From Rubrivivax sp. (lineage in GTDB: Bacteria; Pseudomonadota; Gammaproteobacteria; Burkholderiales; Burkholderiaceae_C), in the NCBI GenBank assembly GCA_030653385.1, contig JAURZM010000010.1, positions 1 through 64,000 of the forward strand: 64,000 nt of DNA. Direction: 5' to 3'. Positions 46,263 to 55,503 of this stretch are shown piece after piece. The first letter of the stretch is position 1. The number at the start of each line of letters is the position of its first letter. The translations under genes were made by a program, and so were the position numbers. The notes under the pieces are model-generated. The model did no database searches. It was not told where the DNA came from and saw nothing but the letters and a program-made list of their open reading frames with translations.

Positions 46263-46964
46263 TCAGGCCTGGTAGCAGTATCCCACCCCGTAAACCGAGC
46301 GGATGCGTTCGCTGCCGGCACCGGCCAGCTCGAGCTTGCGCCGCAGGTTCTTCACGTGGCTGTCGACGGCACGCTCGGTGGCCGCACGGGCTTCGCCCTG
46401 CAGCAGGTCGAGCAGCTGGGAACGCGGGTAGACACGGCCGGGCTGCGCCGCCAAGGTGCGCAGCAGACGGAACTCGTTGGGCGTGAGGTCCAGCGCCCGG
46501 CCTTGCCAGGTGGCACGCCAGCCTTGTTCGTCCACATCCAGTGCCATGGCGGGCAGCACCGCTGCCGTCGGCCCTTGCGCGGCTCGCGTGCGCCGCAGCA
46601 CCGCTTTCACGCGGGCCATCACCTCGCGAGGGCTGAAGGGTGTTTTGGGGATGTAATCGTCTGCCCCCAGCTCCAGGCCGGCCAGCCGGTCGGACTCGTC
46701 GGCTCGTGCGGTCAGCATCACGATGGGCACCGATGTCAGGGCCCGCAGCTGCCGGCACAAGCTCAGCCCATCCAGGCCCGGCAACATCAGGTCCAGCAGC
46801 ACCAGGTCGTGACGGCGCTCGGTCCAGGCCTGCAGCGCTTCGTTGCCGTCGGCCACACACTCGGGCTCGTGCCCGGCGGCACGCAGGTAGTCGGCCAGCA
46901 GCGCGGCCAGCTTGGGTTCGTCCTCGACCACGAGCACCCGTGCCGGGCCCGGGTCCAGCGACAA
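46263..46964 (-). CDS. BaeR-like response regulator (OmpR family)
   Basis: 233 residues if started at TTG 46964; upstream GTG/TTG codons inside the kinase gene are possible. Receiver domain with VLVVEDEP, phosphate-accepting Asp in VLLDLMLPG, Thr in VMLTARADE and Lys in YIPKTPFSPREV; a winged-helix DNA-binding domain follows (DLTPNEFRLLRTLAAQPGRVYPRSQLLDLL). The receiver has one extra residue (Thr) between the conserved Lys and the following Pro. BaeR-type regulators switch on multidrug efflux; the RND operon is divergent from the kinase. Confidence 0.9.
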   Translation of the reverse strand: MSLDPGPARVLVVEDEPKLAALLADYLRAAGHEPECVADGNEALQAWTERRHDLVLLDLMLPGLDGLSLCRQLRALTSVPIVMLTARADESDRLAGLELGADDYIPKTPFSPREVMARVKAVLRRTRAAQGPTAAVLPAMALDVDEQGWRATWQGRALDLTPNEFRLLRTLAAQPGRVYPRSQLLDLLQGEARAATERAVDSHVKNLRRKLELAGAGSERIRSVYGVGYCYQA

Positions 46965-46971
46965 GGGGCCT

Positions 46972-48369
46972 TCAAGCAATTGCGGGCAACTCCACGCGCA
47001 GCCACAGGCCACCCATCGGCGACTGGCGGGCTTCGATGCGGCCTTCATGTGCTTCGACGATGCGCTGGCAGATCGACAAGCCGAGCCCCGCACCACCGCT
47101 GCGGCGGCTGCGCGAAGCCTCGGCGCGGAAAAAACGTTCGAACAGGCGCGGCAGATGCTCGCCCTTCACTCCCGGAGCGCTGTCGTGCAGGTCGATCAGC
47201 ATCTGCCGGCCTTCGCGCCGCACTTGCAAGCGCAAGGCGCCGCCGCTCTCGGTGTAACGGCAGCTGTTTTCGAACAGGTTGGCAAACAGCTGGCGCAAAC
47301 GCCGTGCGTCGCCGAAGGCCGGCAGCGGTTCGGCCGGCAACTGCAGTTGCAGCGCCAGGCCGCTGCTGCGCAGGCGCTCACCGAAGGCGCCGGCGGTGTC
47401 GTCGATGATCTCGCGCAGGTCGAGTTCAGCCTTGCGGTAGGACAACGCGCCCACGTCGGCCAGCGACAGCTCATACAGGTCCTCCACCAGCTTGTGCAAG
47501 GTGGCCACCTCGGCTTTCAAAGACCGCAGCGCGTTGGCATCGAGCGGCCTCACGCCGTCTTCCAGCGCCTCGATCTCACCGTGCAGCACACCCAGCGGTG
47601 TGCGCAGTTCGTGCGACACATCGGCCATGAACTCACGCCGCATCGCTTCGTTGCGCTGCAAGGTCAGCGCGAGCTGGTTGAAGTCGCGCGACAGGCTGGC
47701 CACCTCGTCGTCGGCCGCACTTTCCGGCACCCGCGTGCCGTAGTCGCCGGCGGCCAGGCGGTGCGTGGCTTCGGCCACCCGACGAACCGGCCCCAACAGG
47801 CGGCGCGAGGCCCAGAAGGCCACGGCGGCGGCCAGCAGCACGGCACCACCGCCCACCAGCCAGCCGGTGCGCGCCTGAGCGTCGGCAAAACGCTTTTCAG
47901 CGCCGGAGCTGACCGACTCGAAGGGCGTCAGCGCCAGCCAGCCCACCGTGAGACCGTCGCTGACGATGGCCCGCTCGATGGCGTCGCCTGCCGGGCTGTC
48001 GAAGCCCACGATGCGCCGGCGCTCGGCGTCCAGCAACGTGAAGCGGCGCGAGGCGCCGGTCAGTTCGGCGGCAGTTGGCAGCGTTGGCGGCCGGTCGTTC
48101 AGCGACACACCTTCGCCGTCGGGCAGCGGGCGCAGCAGGCGGAACCACAGGTCGGGACGCTGCCGCAGGAAGTCCCAGCTGCCGTGCTGCCGGTAGCCCG
48201 CCGTCACGCTGGGCACGGCCAGGTCCAGGCGGTTCTGTGCCTGCTCGTTCAGGTAGCCCAGGAAGTCGCGGTTCAGGTTGACGTGTGCGGCCACGCCCAT
48301 GGCCACGGCCACCACCACGGCGGCACTGAGCACGGCGGCAAACAGGCGGGTGGCAAGGTTCAGCTTCAT
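46972..48369 (-). CDS. BaeS-like sensor histidine kinase
   Basis: 465 residues from ATG 48369 (MKLNLATRLFAAVLSAAVV). Membrane-spanning at about 5-30 and 165-190 with a periplasmic sensor between, then HAMP (RRVAEATHRLAAGDYGTRV), HisKA with DVSHELRTPLGVL (phospho-His), and HATPase with NSCRYTESGG and GLGLSICQRIV. It pairs with the regulator seven bases downstream. It is divergent from the RND adaptor gene across a 119-base gap that should hold both promoters. Confidence 0.92.
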   Translation of the reverse strand: MKLNLATRLFAAVLSAAVVVAVAMGVAAHVNLNRDFLGYLNEQAQNRLDLAVPSVTAGYRQHGSWDFLRQRPDLWFRLLRPLPDGEGVSLNDRPPTLPTAAELTGASRRFTLLDAERRRIVGFDSPAGDAIERAIVSDGLTVGWLALTPFESVSSGAEKRFADAQARTGWLVGGGAVLLAAAVAFWASRRLLGPVRRVAEATHRLAAGDYGTRVPESAADDEVASLSRDFNQLALTLQRNEAMRREFMADVSHELRTPLGVLHGEIEALEDGVRPLDANALRSLKAEVATLHKLVEDLYELSLADVGALSYRKAELDLREIIDDTAGAFGERLRSSGLALQLQLPAEPLPAFGDARRLRQLFANLFENSCRYTESGGALRLQVRREGRQMLIDLHDSAPGVKGEHLPRLFERFFRAEASRSRRSGGAGLGLSICQRIVEAHEGRIEARQSPMGGLWLRVELPAIA

Positions 48370-48488
48370 GGCGGACTCAACGGCAGCCTTGGCGGTGTAC
48401 ACCATCTGCAGGCGGCCCGGCAGCGCCACCGTGCCCAGGCCCTCGCGTCGACGTGCCCTCCAAGTTGTCTCCACATTGTGCTGCCAGG

Positions 48489-49754
48489 ATGCGCCGGGTG
48501 CCGTCCACAACACCACCCCACCCGTCCCGCCTTCCTTTCCTGGCCCCGGCCGCTGCGCTGCTGCTGGCCATGGGGCTCACCGGCTGCCAGGACAAACCCG
48601 CTGCCAAGCCCGCCGCGCGTGCCCCCGTCGAAGTCGGCGTGGTCACCGTCAGCGCCAGCGATGCCCCCTTGCTGCTGGAACTGCCGGGCCGGCTGGGTGC
48701 CAGCCAGGTGGCCGAGATCCGGCCGCAGGTCAGCGGCCTGGTGCAAAGGCGCCTGTTCACCGAGGGCAGCCGTGTTGCTGCCGGGCAACCGCTGTACCAG
48801 CTGGACGCGGCGGCCCTCGAAGCCGAACGGGCACGCACCGCTGCCGCCTTGCAGAAAACCGAAGCGCAACTGGCCGCCGCCCGTGTCAGGGCTTCGCGGG
48901 ATGCCGAACTGCTGCGTGCCGACGCGCTCAGCCGCCAGGCCGCCGACGACAGCGCGGCGGCGCAGCGCAGCGCCGAAGCCGACGTGGCCGTCGCCCGCGC
49001 GGCGCTGGACGCCGCCCAGGTGCAGCTGCAGCGCGCGCGCATCGTGGCGCCGATCAGTGGGCGCATCGAGGTCTCCACCGTCAGCGCCGGTGCGCTGGTC
49101 ACCGCCAACCAGACCCAGGCGCTGACCACCATCCAGCAGCTCGACCCGATGCACGTGGACATCGTGCAGAGCAGCGCCGAACTGCTGGCCTTGCGCAGCC
49201 AGTTGAAGGGCCAGACCACCAACCCGCAGGTGCAGCTGGTGCTGGAAGACAACTCGGTGCACCCGCAGCCGGCCACGCTGCAGGTCAGCGGTGTCACGGT
49301 GGACCGTGGCACCGGCACGGTGACGCTGCGTGCCGTGGTGCCCAACCCGCAAGGCACGCTGCTGCCGGGCATGGTGGTGAAGGCCCGGCTGGTGGCCGGT
49401 GTCGACCGCGGCGTGGTGCTGGTGCCACAGCAGGGGGTCACCCGCTCCGCCACCGGCGAGGCCACGGCCCTGGTGGTGGGTGAAGGCAACAAGGTCGAGA
49501 GGCGGCGGCTGCAACTGGCCCGTGTGGTGGGCAACCAGTGGCTGGTGACGAGCGGCCTGCAGGTCGGTGACCGCCTGATCGTCGAAGGCCTGCAAAGGGC
49601 GCGGCCCGACCAGATCGTGACGCCGGTGGCAGCCGGCGTGGCGGGCGCCGGGGGCAAGAAGGCCGGCAGGCCCGCGGCAGGGGCGGCGCTGGCGTCTGCG
49701 CCGGCGTCTGCGCCCGCGTCAGCGGCCGCATCCGCCGCGTCGGCCGCGCGCTGA
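48489..49754 (+). CDS. RND efflux periplasmic adaptor (membrane-fusion lipoprotein)
   Basis: 421 residues from ATG 48489 (GTG 48453 is an alternative). A lipoprotein signal with lipobox LTGC (Cys33) anchors it to the inner membrane. Then a lipoyl-like domain (VAEIRPQVSGLVQRRLFTEG), a coiled-coil hairpin (about 115-170), a second lipoyl half (ARIVAPISGRIEVS) and beta-barrel. AcrA/MexA family. The C-terminus is an Ala/Ser/Pro-rich tail of about 30 residues. First gene of the efflux operon. Confidence 0.93.
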   Translation: MRRVPSTTPPHPSRLPFLAPAAALLLAMGLTGCQDKPAAKPAARAPVEVGVVTVSASDAPLLLELPGRLGASQVAEIRPQVSGLVQRRLFTEGSRVAAGQPLYQLDAAALEAERARTAAALQKTEAQLAAARVRASRDAELLRADALSRQAADDSAAAQRSAEADVAVARAALDAAQVQLQRARIVAPISGRIEVSTVSAGALVTANQTQALTTIQQLDPMHVDIVQSSAELLALRSQLKGQTTNPQVQLVLEDNSVHPQPATLQVSGVTVDRGTGTVTLRAVVPNPQGTLLPGMVVKARLVAGVDRGVVLVPQQGVTRSATGEATALVVGEGNKVERRRLQLARVVGNQWLVTSGLQVGDRLIVEGLQRARPDQIVTPVAAGVAGAGGKKAGRPAAGAALASAPASAPASAAASAASAAR

Positions 49755-49764
49755 GACCGCCACC

Positions 49765-52700
49765 ATGGCTGCCTTCTTCATCGACAGGCCCATCTTCGCG
49801 TGGGTGCTGGCCATCGTCATCATGCTCGCTGGCGCGGGCGCCACGCTGTCGCTGCCGCTCGAGCGTTACCCCGACATCGCACCCACGCGGGTGTCGATCA
49901 ACACCAGCTACCCGGGTGCATCGGCCAAGGCCATCGAAGACTCGGTGACGCAGATCATCGAGCAGAACCTGAAGGGCATCGACGGACTGATGTCCATCGA
50001 ATCGTCCAGCAACGCCTCGGGCGGTGCCAACAGCCAGCTCAGCTTCGTGGCCGGCACCGACCCCGACACCGCGCAGATGCAGGTGCAGAACAAGGTGGCA
50101 GCGGCCATCTCGCGCCTGCCGCAGGCGGTGCAGGCGCAGGGCGTGCGGGTCACCAAGGCAGGCACCGACCTGCTGATGGTGGTCACGCTGAACAGCGACG
50201 ACCCGGCCGTGACTTCGGCCGACATGGGCGACTACCTGTCCAGCACGCTGGTCGACATCATCAGCCGCATCGAAGGTGTCGGCGACGTCAACGTCTTCGG
50301 CTCGGGCTATGCGATGCGCATCTGGCTCGACCCCGCCAATCTTCAGCGTTATGCCCTGGTGCCGGGTGACATCCGGGCGGCGCTGCTGGCTCAGAACACC
50401 GAGGTCTCTGCAGGGCAGATCGGCGCCCTGCCCTCGCCCGAGGGCCAGCGCCTGACGGCCATCGTCACCGCCCGCGCCAAGCTGCAGACGGCGGAAGAAT
50501 TCCGCAACGTCGTGCTGCGGGTGCAGCCCGACGGCTCGGCACTGCGCCTGGGTGACGTCGCCCGGGTGGAACTGGGCCGCGACAACTACACCACCAACAT
50601 CCGCAGCAGTGGCCGCGTGGCCGCCGGCATGGCCGTCTTCCCGGCCAGCGGCGCCAACGCGCTGGTGACGGCCGACGCCGTGAAAGCCAAGCTCGACGAA
50701 CTGGCGCCGTTTTTCCCGCCCGGCATGAAAGCCACCGTCACCTTCGACACCACACCCTTCGTGCGGGTCTCCATCGAAGGTGTGCTGAAAACGCTGCTCG
50801 AAGCCGTGCTGCTGGTGGTGGCCATCATGTACCTGTTCATGCAGAACCTGCGTGCGACGCTGATCCCGGCCATCGCGGTGCCGGTGGTGATGTTGGGCAC
50901 GATGGGCGTGCTGGCGGTTTTCGGTTTTTCCATCAACACCCTGACGATGTTCGGCCTGGTGCTGGCCATCGGCCTGCTGGTGGACGACGCCATCGTGGTG
51001 GTCGAAAACGTCGAACGCCTGATGCGCGAAGAGGGTCTGAGCCCGCGTGACGCCACCAAGCGCAGCATGGGCGAGATCAGCGGCGCGCTGGTCGGCATTG
51101 CCGTGGTGCTGTCGGCGGTGTTCATCCCGATGGCGTTTTTCGGCGGCTCCACGGGTGTCATCTACCGCCAGTTCAGCATCACGGTGGTCAGTGCCATGGT
51201 GCTGTCGGTGCTGGTGGCGATGAGCCTGTCGCCAGCGCTGTGCGCGACCATCCTGAAGCCCGTGCACAAGGGTGAACACGCGGCCCACGGCGGTCCGCTG
51301 GGTCCGATGCTCGACCGCCTGTTCGGCGGCTTCAACCGGGGCTTCGACCGCTTCACGAATTGGTACGTCAGCCGCGTGGGCTGGCTGTCGGCGCGCAGCT
51401 GGCGCAGCTTCGCGGTGTTTTTGCTGCTCGTGGCCGGCACGGCCTTTTTCTACAAGACGCTGCCCACCAGCTTCCTGCCCGACGAAGACCAGGGTGGCCT
51501 GCAAATCCAGGTGCGCATGGCGCCCGGCGCCACGGCCGAGCGGCTCGAAGCGGTGATGGAAAACGTCGAGGCTTACCTGGGCGATCAGCCCGAGGTGATG
51601 TTCTACAACCTGGTGCGCGGCGCCGGGGGCGACCAGGGCTCGGGCCAGGGTTTCATCAGGCTGCAGGACTGGTCGGACCGCAGCGGCGACAAACAAGGTG
51701 CTGCGGCGCTGGCCGAACGTTTCAGCCGCGAACTGGGCCGCCGCGTGCGCGACGCCAACGTGTTTGTGGTGCAGCCACCCACGGTGCGGGGCCTGGGTGG
51801 CAGTGCCGGTGTGCAGCTGTTTCTGCAGGACCTGGGCGGCCTGGGTTCCGAAGCGCTGGCCGCAGCACGCGACCGGCTCATCGATGCGGCATCGGAAAGG
51901 CCCGAGTTCAGCCGTCCGCGCACCAACAGCCTGGCTGAAACCCCGCAGCTGGCGATCCGGATCGACGACCTGCGCGCCGGCACCTTGGGTGTGTCCACGG
52001 CGACGATCAACGAAACCATGTCCATCGCGCTGGGCGGCAGCTACGTCAACGACTTCATCGACCGCGGTCGTGTCAAACGGGTGCTGTTGCAAGGTGAAGG
52101 CGCCTACCGCGCTTCGCCCGACAGCCTGCGCCACTGGTACGTGCGAAATGCCAGCGGGCAGATGGTGTCTTTCAGTGCCTTCGCCAGCAGCAGCTGGGTC
52201 AGCGGCCCGCGCCAGCTGGTGCGCTACAACGGCAGCCCGGCCTACGAAATCCAGACCGACATTGCCCCGGGCGTCAGTTCGGGCGCGGCGATGGTGGCGA
52301 TGGAAGCCCTGCTGCGCGAAATGCCACCCGGCATCGGCTACGAGTGGTCGGGCCGCAGCTACCAGGAACGGCTGTCAGGCGACCAGGCGCCGCTGCTTTA
52401 TGCGGTGTCGGTGCTGTTCATCTTCCTGTGCCTGGCGGCACTGTACGAAAGCTGGTCGGTACCCTTCAGCGTGATGCTGGTGGTGCCACTGGGCATCTTC
52501 GGCGCGCTGGCGGCCAGCCACCTGGGTGGCCAGAACAACGACGTGTTTTTCCAGGTGGGCCTGCTGACCACCGTGGGGCTGAGTGCCAAGAACGCGATCC
52601 TGATCGTCGAGTTCGCCGAGACCCTGCGTGCACAAGGCATGGGCCTGCTCGATGCCACGCTGAAGGCTTGCCGCCAGCGGGTGCGCCCGATCCTGATGAC

Positions 52701-52929
52701 CTCGCTGGCCTTCGGCATGGGCGTGTTGCCGCTGGCGCTGGCCAGCGGTGCCGGCTCGGGCTCGCAGCGCGCCATCGGTTTCGGCGTGCTGGGCGGCATG
52801 ATCAGCGCCACCGTGCTGGGCATCTTCTTCGTGCCGCTGTTCTACCTGTGGGTGAAGTCGCTGTTTTCGAAGGCGCCCAAGACCGCAGCCGCGCCGGATA
52901 CGGCCGACGGCAAAGGGGCCACGGCATGA
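49765..52929 (+). CDS. RND multidrug efflux transporter (AcrB/HAE1 family)
   Basis: 1054 residues with 12 expected membrane segments and two large periplasmic loops. N-terminal MAAFFIDRPIFAWVLAI, IEDSVTQIIEQNLKG, and the proton-relay segment of TM4 GLLVDDAIVVVENVERLM with two Asp, plus second-half GLSAKNAILIVEFAETL, are hallmarks of HAE1 pumps. It exports hydrophobic and amphiphilic compounds using the proton gradient. It lies ten bases after the adaptor and overlaps the outer-membrane factor by four bases. Confidence 0.96.
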   Translation: MAAFFIDRPIFAWVLAIVIMLAGAGATLSLPLERYPDIAPTRVSINTSYPGASAKAIEDSVTQIIEQNLKGIDGLMSIESSSNASGGANSQLSFVAGTDPDTAQMQVQNKVAAAISRLPQAVQAQGVRVTKAGTDLLMVVTLNSDDPAVTSADMGDYLSSTLVDIISRIEGVGDVNVFGSGYAMRIWLDPANLQRYALVPGDIRAALLAQNTEVSAGQIGALPSPEGQRLTAIVTARAKLQTAEEFRNVVLRVQPDGSALRLGDVARVELGRDNYTTNIRSSGRVAAGMAVFPASGANALVTADAVKAKLDELAPFFPPGMKATVTFDTTPFVRVSIEGVLKTLLEAVLLVVAIMYLFMQNLRATLIPAIAVPVVMLGTMGVLAVFGFSINTLTMFGLVLAIGLLVDDAIVVVENVERLMREEGLSPRDATKRSMGEISGALVGIAVVLSAVFIPMAFFGGSTGVIYRQFSITVVSAMVLSVLVAMSLSPALCATILKPVHKGEHAAHGGPLGPMLDRLFGGFNRGFDRFTNWYVSRVGWLSARSWRSFAVFLLLVAGTAFFYKTLPTSFLPDEDQGGLQIQVRMAPGATAERLEAVMENVEAYLGDQPEVMFYNLVRGAGGDQGSGQGFIRLQDWSDRSGDKQGAAALAERFSRELGRRVRDANVFVVQPPTVRGLGGSAGVQLFLQDLGGLGSEALAAARDRLIDAASERPEFSRPRTNSLAETPQLAIRIDDLRAGTLGVSTATINETMSIALGGSYVNDFIDRGRVKRVLLQGEGAYRASPDSLRHWYVRNASGQMVSFSAFASSSWVSGPRQLVRYNGSPAYEIQTDIAPGVSSGAAMVAMEALLREMPPGIGYEWSGRSYQERLSGDQAPLLYAVSVLFIFLCLAALYESWSVPFSVMLVVPLGIFGALAASHLGGQNNDVFFQVGLLTTVGLSAKNAILIVEFAETLRAQGMGLLDATLKACRQRVRPILMTSLAFGMGVLPLALASGAGSGSQRAIGFGVLGGMISATVLGIFFVPLFYLWVKSLFSKAPKTAAAPDTADGKGATA

Positions 52930-54323
52930 GCCGCCGGCACTTCACGCTGCTGGCGCTGGGTGCTGCGCTGGCGCTTGGGGCCTGCGGCAGCCTGGTGCCG
53001 GCGACACAGGCGCCTTCTGCCGATCTGCGCGCGGGTTTCCGTGTCGACGCTGGCGATCCCCCGCTGTCCAACGCCAACATTGCGCACGAATGGGACGGCT
53101 TTTTTGCCGACGAGCGCCTGCGGCGGGTCGTGGGCCTGGCACTGACGGGCAACCGCAGCCTTCGCGCCGGCCTGGCGGCGGTGGAACGGGCGCGTGCGCA
53201 GTACGGCGTCACCGAAGCGGCACGCTGGCCCGACCTGCGTGGCAGTGCGTCGGCCAGCCGGCAGGGCGGCGGCGCCAGCACCAACAGCAGCAGCAGCTAC
53301 AGCGTGTCGCTGGGTCTGGCGTCGTGGGAGATCGACCTCTTCGACCGCCTGGGCAGCCTGGAAGGTGCCGCGCTGGCACGCTACCTGGTGCAGCAGGAAA
53401 CCCAAAGTGGCGCGCGCCTGTCGCTGGTGGCCAGCGTGGCCGAGGCCTGGCTCAACCTGGCGGCCGAACGCCAGCGTGAACAACTGGCCCTGGCACTGCG
53501 CGACAGCCAGCAGCGCACGCTGGGGCTGACCGAGCGCCAGTACGCGCTGGGCGCCGTTTCCGGCTTGCAGATGGCACGGGCACAAACCGCCTTCGAAGCG
53601 GCACGCGGCGAAGTCGCCCGCACCGCCGCCGCCGTGGTGCAGGCGCGGCTGGCGCTGGAATTGCTGGCTGGCCAGCCCTTGCCGGAATCGCTGTTGCCCA
53701 CGGCCCAGGTGCAGCAGGCCACGGCCTTGCCCGACGTGCCCGCCGGTCTGCCCGCCACCGTGCTGCTGCAGCGGCCCGACCTGCGCAGCGCCGAACAGAC
53801 CCTGCAGGCCGCCGCCTACGACGTGGGCGCGGCGCGGGCAGCGCGATTCCCGCGCATCACGCTGACCGCCAACGCCGGCACACGCAGCGCGGCGCTGGGC
53901 GACCTGTTCCGCCCGGGCACCGGCTTCTGGAGCCTGCTGCCGAGCATCGACCTGCCGATCTTCGACGCCGGCGCTCGGCAATCGCAGGTGGATGCCAACG
54001 AAGCCACCCGCCGCCAGGCGCTGGCGCAGTACGAATCCGCTTTGCAGTCGGCCTTTCGGGAAGTGGCCGACGCACTGGCCGTGCGCGACAGCCTGGCCGA
54101 GCGCCTGCTGGCCCAGCAGGCCCAGGTGGACGCCGCCGAGCGCAGCCTGTCGCTGTCCGAGCAGAGCTACCGCCTGGGTGCGCTGAGCCAACTGGAACTG
54201 CTGGATGCGCAGCGGCAGCTGGCCGCGGCGCAACAGGGTCAGGTCACGCTGCGGCAGACCGAACAGGCCAACCGTGTGCTGCTCTTGCGTGCGCTGGGTG
54301 GGCGCTGGTCCGCTGGCGGATGA
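52926..54323 (+). CDS. Outer-membrane efflux lipoprotein (OprM/NodT family)
   Basis: 465 residues from ATG 52926, inside the transporter stop (ATGA). Lipobox LGAC (Cys20). TolC-like repeats with long helices: LRAGLAAVERARAQYGVTEAARWP, GLASWEIDLFDRLGSLEGAAL, and the second repeat VGAARAARFPRITLTANAG, PSIDLPIFDAGARQSQVDAN. It forms the exit duct of the tripartite pump. Confidence 0.94.
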   Translation: MSRRHFTLLALGAALALGACGSLVPATQAPSADLRAGFRVDAGDPPLSNANIAHEWDGFFADERLRRVVGLALTGNRSLRAGLAAVERARAQYGVTEAARWPDLRGSASASRQGGGASTNSSSSYSVSLGLASWEIDLFDRLGSLEGAALARYLVQQETQSGARLSLVASVAEAWLNLAAERQREQLALALRDSQQRTLGLTERQYALGAVSGLQMARAQTAFEAARGEVARTAAAVVQARLALELLAGQPLPESLLPTAQVQQATALPDVPAGLPATVLLQRPDLRSAEQTLQAAAYDVGAARAARFPRITLTANAGTRSAALGDLFRPGTGFWSLLPSIDLPIFDAGARQSQVDANEATRRQALAQYESALQSAFREVADALAVRDSLAERLLAQQAQVDAAERSLSLSEQSYRLGALSQLELLDAQRQLAAAQQGQVTLRQTEQANRVLLLRALGGRWSAGG

Positions 54324-54384
54324 GCTTGAAGGGGCCGGCAACTGAAGCCGCGCTTGCTGTCACACATCGGTCATCTTCTCAGGC

Positions 54385-54413
54385 TATGATTTCGACAATC
54401 CTGGAAACGTCGA
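54385..54413 (+). promoter_or_regulatory. Candidate ars promoter -10 with inverted repeat (ArsR operator)
   Basis: TATGAT at 54385-54390 is a good -10 box; no strong -35 lies 16-18 bases upstream, as often with regulated promoters. One base downstream begins an inverted repeat TCGAC (54392-54396)/GTCGA (54409-54413) with 12 bases between, across the expected transcription start. This is where an ArsR dimer would block initiation of the GAPDH-arsJ-arsR-acr3-arsH-arsA operon. Confidence 0.45.
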
Positions 54414-54443
54414 TGTTTCCTGTGTTGACGGAGCGGACACGGC

Positions 54444-55487
54444 ATGAGAGTCGGCATCAACGGCATGGGCCGCATCGGCAGACTGGCGCTGCGCGCCGCG
54501 ATGGGCGCGGCAGAACGCCCGGCTGACGACCCGCGCGGCCACCACCGACTGGAGGTGGTGCACCTGAACGAACTGAAAGGTGGCGCGGCCGCCACCGCCC
54601 ACCTGCTGCAGTTCGACAGCGTGCAGGGCCGCTGGCGCGCCGCCATCGAAGCCCATGGCGAAGCCGCCATCCGCATCGACGGCAAGCAGCTGGGCTTTTC
54701 ATCGCACGGCACCGCGGCAGACATTCCCTGGGGCGACCTGGGCGTCGACGTGGTGCTGGAATGCACCGGCAAGTTCCTGACACCCGAAACGCTGCAGGGC
54801 CACCTTGACCGCGGCGCCAAACGGGTGATCGTGGCCGCACCGGTGAAGGTGGGCGATGTGCTGAACATCGTCGTCGGCATCAACGATCAACTCTACGACC
54901 CGGCCCTGCACCGCATCGTCACCGCCGCCTCGTGCACCACCAACTGCCTGGCGCCGGTGGTGAAGGTGGTGCACGAAGCCATCGGCATCCGGCACGGCCA
55001 GATCACGACGATCCACGACCCGACCAACACGAATCTCATCGTGGACGCGCCGCACAAGGACCTGCGCCGCGCCCGCAGCGCGATGTTGAGCCTGGCACCC
55101 ACCACCACCGGCAGTGCCACGGCCATTGCGCTGATCTACCCCGAATTGAATGGCAAGCTGAACGGCCATGCCGTGCGCGCGCCGGTGCTGAACTCGTCGC
55201 TGACCGACTGTGTGTTCGAGATGAAGCGCCAGACGTCGGCCGAAGAAGTGAACCGGCTCTTTGCCGACGCCGCACACGGGCCGCTGGCCGGCATCCTGGG
55301 TTACGAAGAACGTCCGCTGGTCAGTGCCGATTACGCGCGCGACACGCGCAGCGCCGTCATCGACGCGCTGTCCACGCTGGTCACCGACGGCACGATGCTG
55401 AAGGTCTACGCCTGGTACGACAACGAGATGGGCTACGCCTGCCGCATGGTGGACCTGGCCTGCCACTTGCAGGCTCGTGGCCTCTGA
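54444..55487 (+). CDS. ArsJ-associated glyceraldehyde-3-phosphate dehydrogenase
   Basis: 347 residues. GAPDH with NAD loop [16 protein letters not shown], catalytic Cys164 in [11 protein letters not shown] and C-terminal [15 protein letters not shown]. In arsenic operons this enzyme uses arsenate instead of phosphate to form 1-arseno-3-phosphoglycerate, which ArsJ exports. Context (directly followed by arsJ, 16 bases) separates it from the glycolytic enzyme. First gene of the operon. Confidence 0.93.
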   Translation: MRVGINGMGRIGRLALRAAMGAAERPADDPRGHHRLEVVHLNELKGGAAATAHLLQFDSVQGRWRAAIEAHGEAAIRIDGKQLGFSSHGTAADIPWGDLGVDVVLECTGKFLTPETLQGHLDRGAKRVIVAAPVKVGDVLNIVVGINDQLYDPALHRIVTAASCTTNCLAPVVKVVHEAIGIRHGQITTIHDPTNTNLIVDAPHKDLRRARSAMLSLAPTTTGSATAIALIYPELNGKLNGHAVRAPVLNSSLTDCVFEMKRQTSAEEVNRLFADAAHGPLAGILGYEERPLVSADYARDTRSAVIDALSTLVTDGTMLKVYAWYDNEMGYACRMVDLACHLQARGL

Positions 55488-55503
55488 TTGCAAGGGCACG
55501 GCC

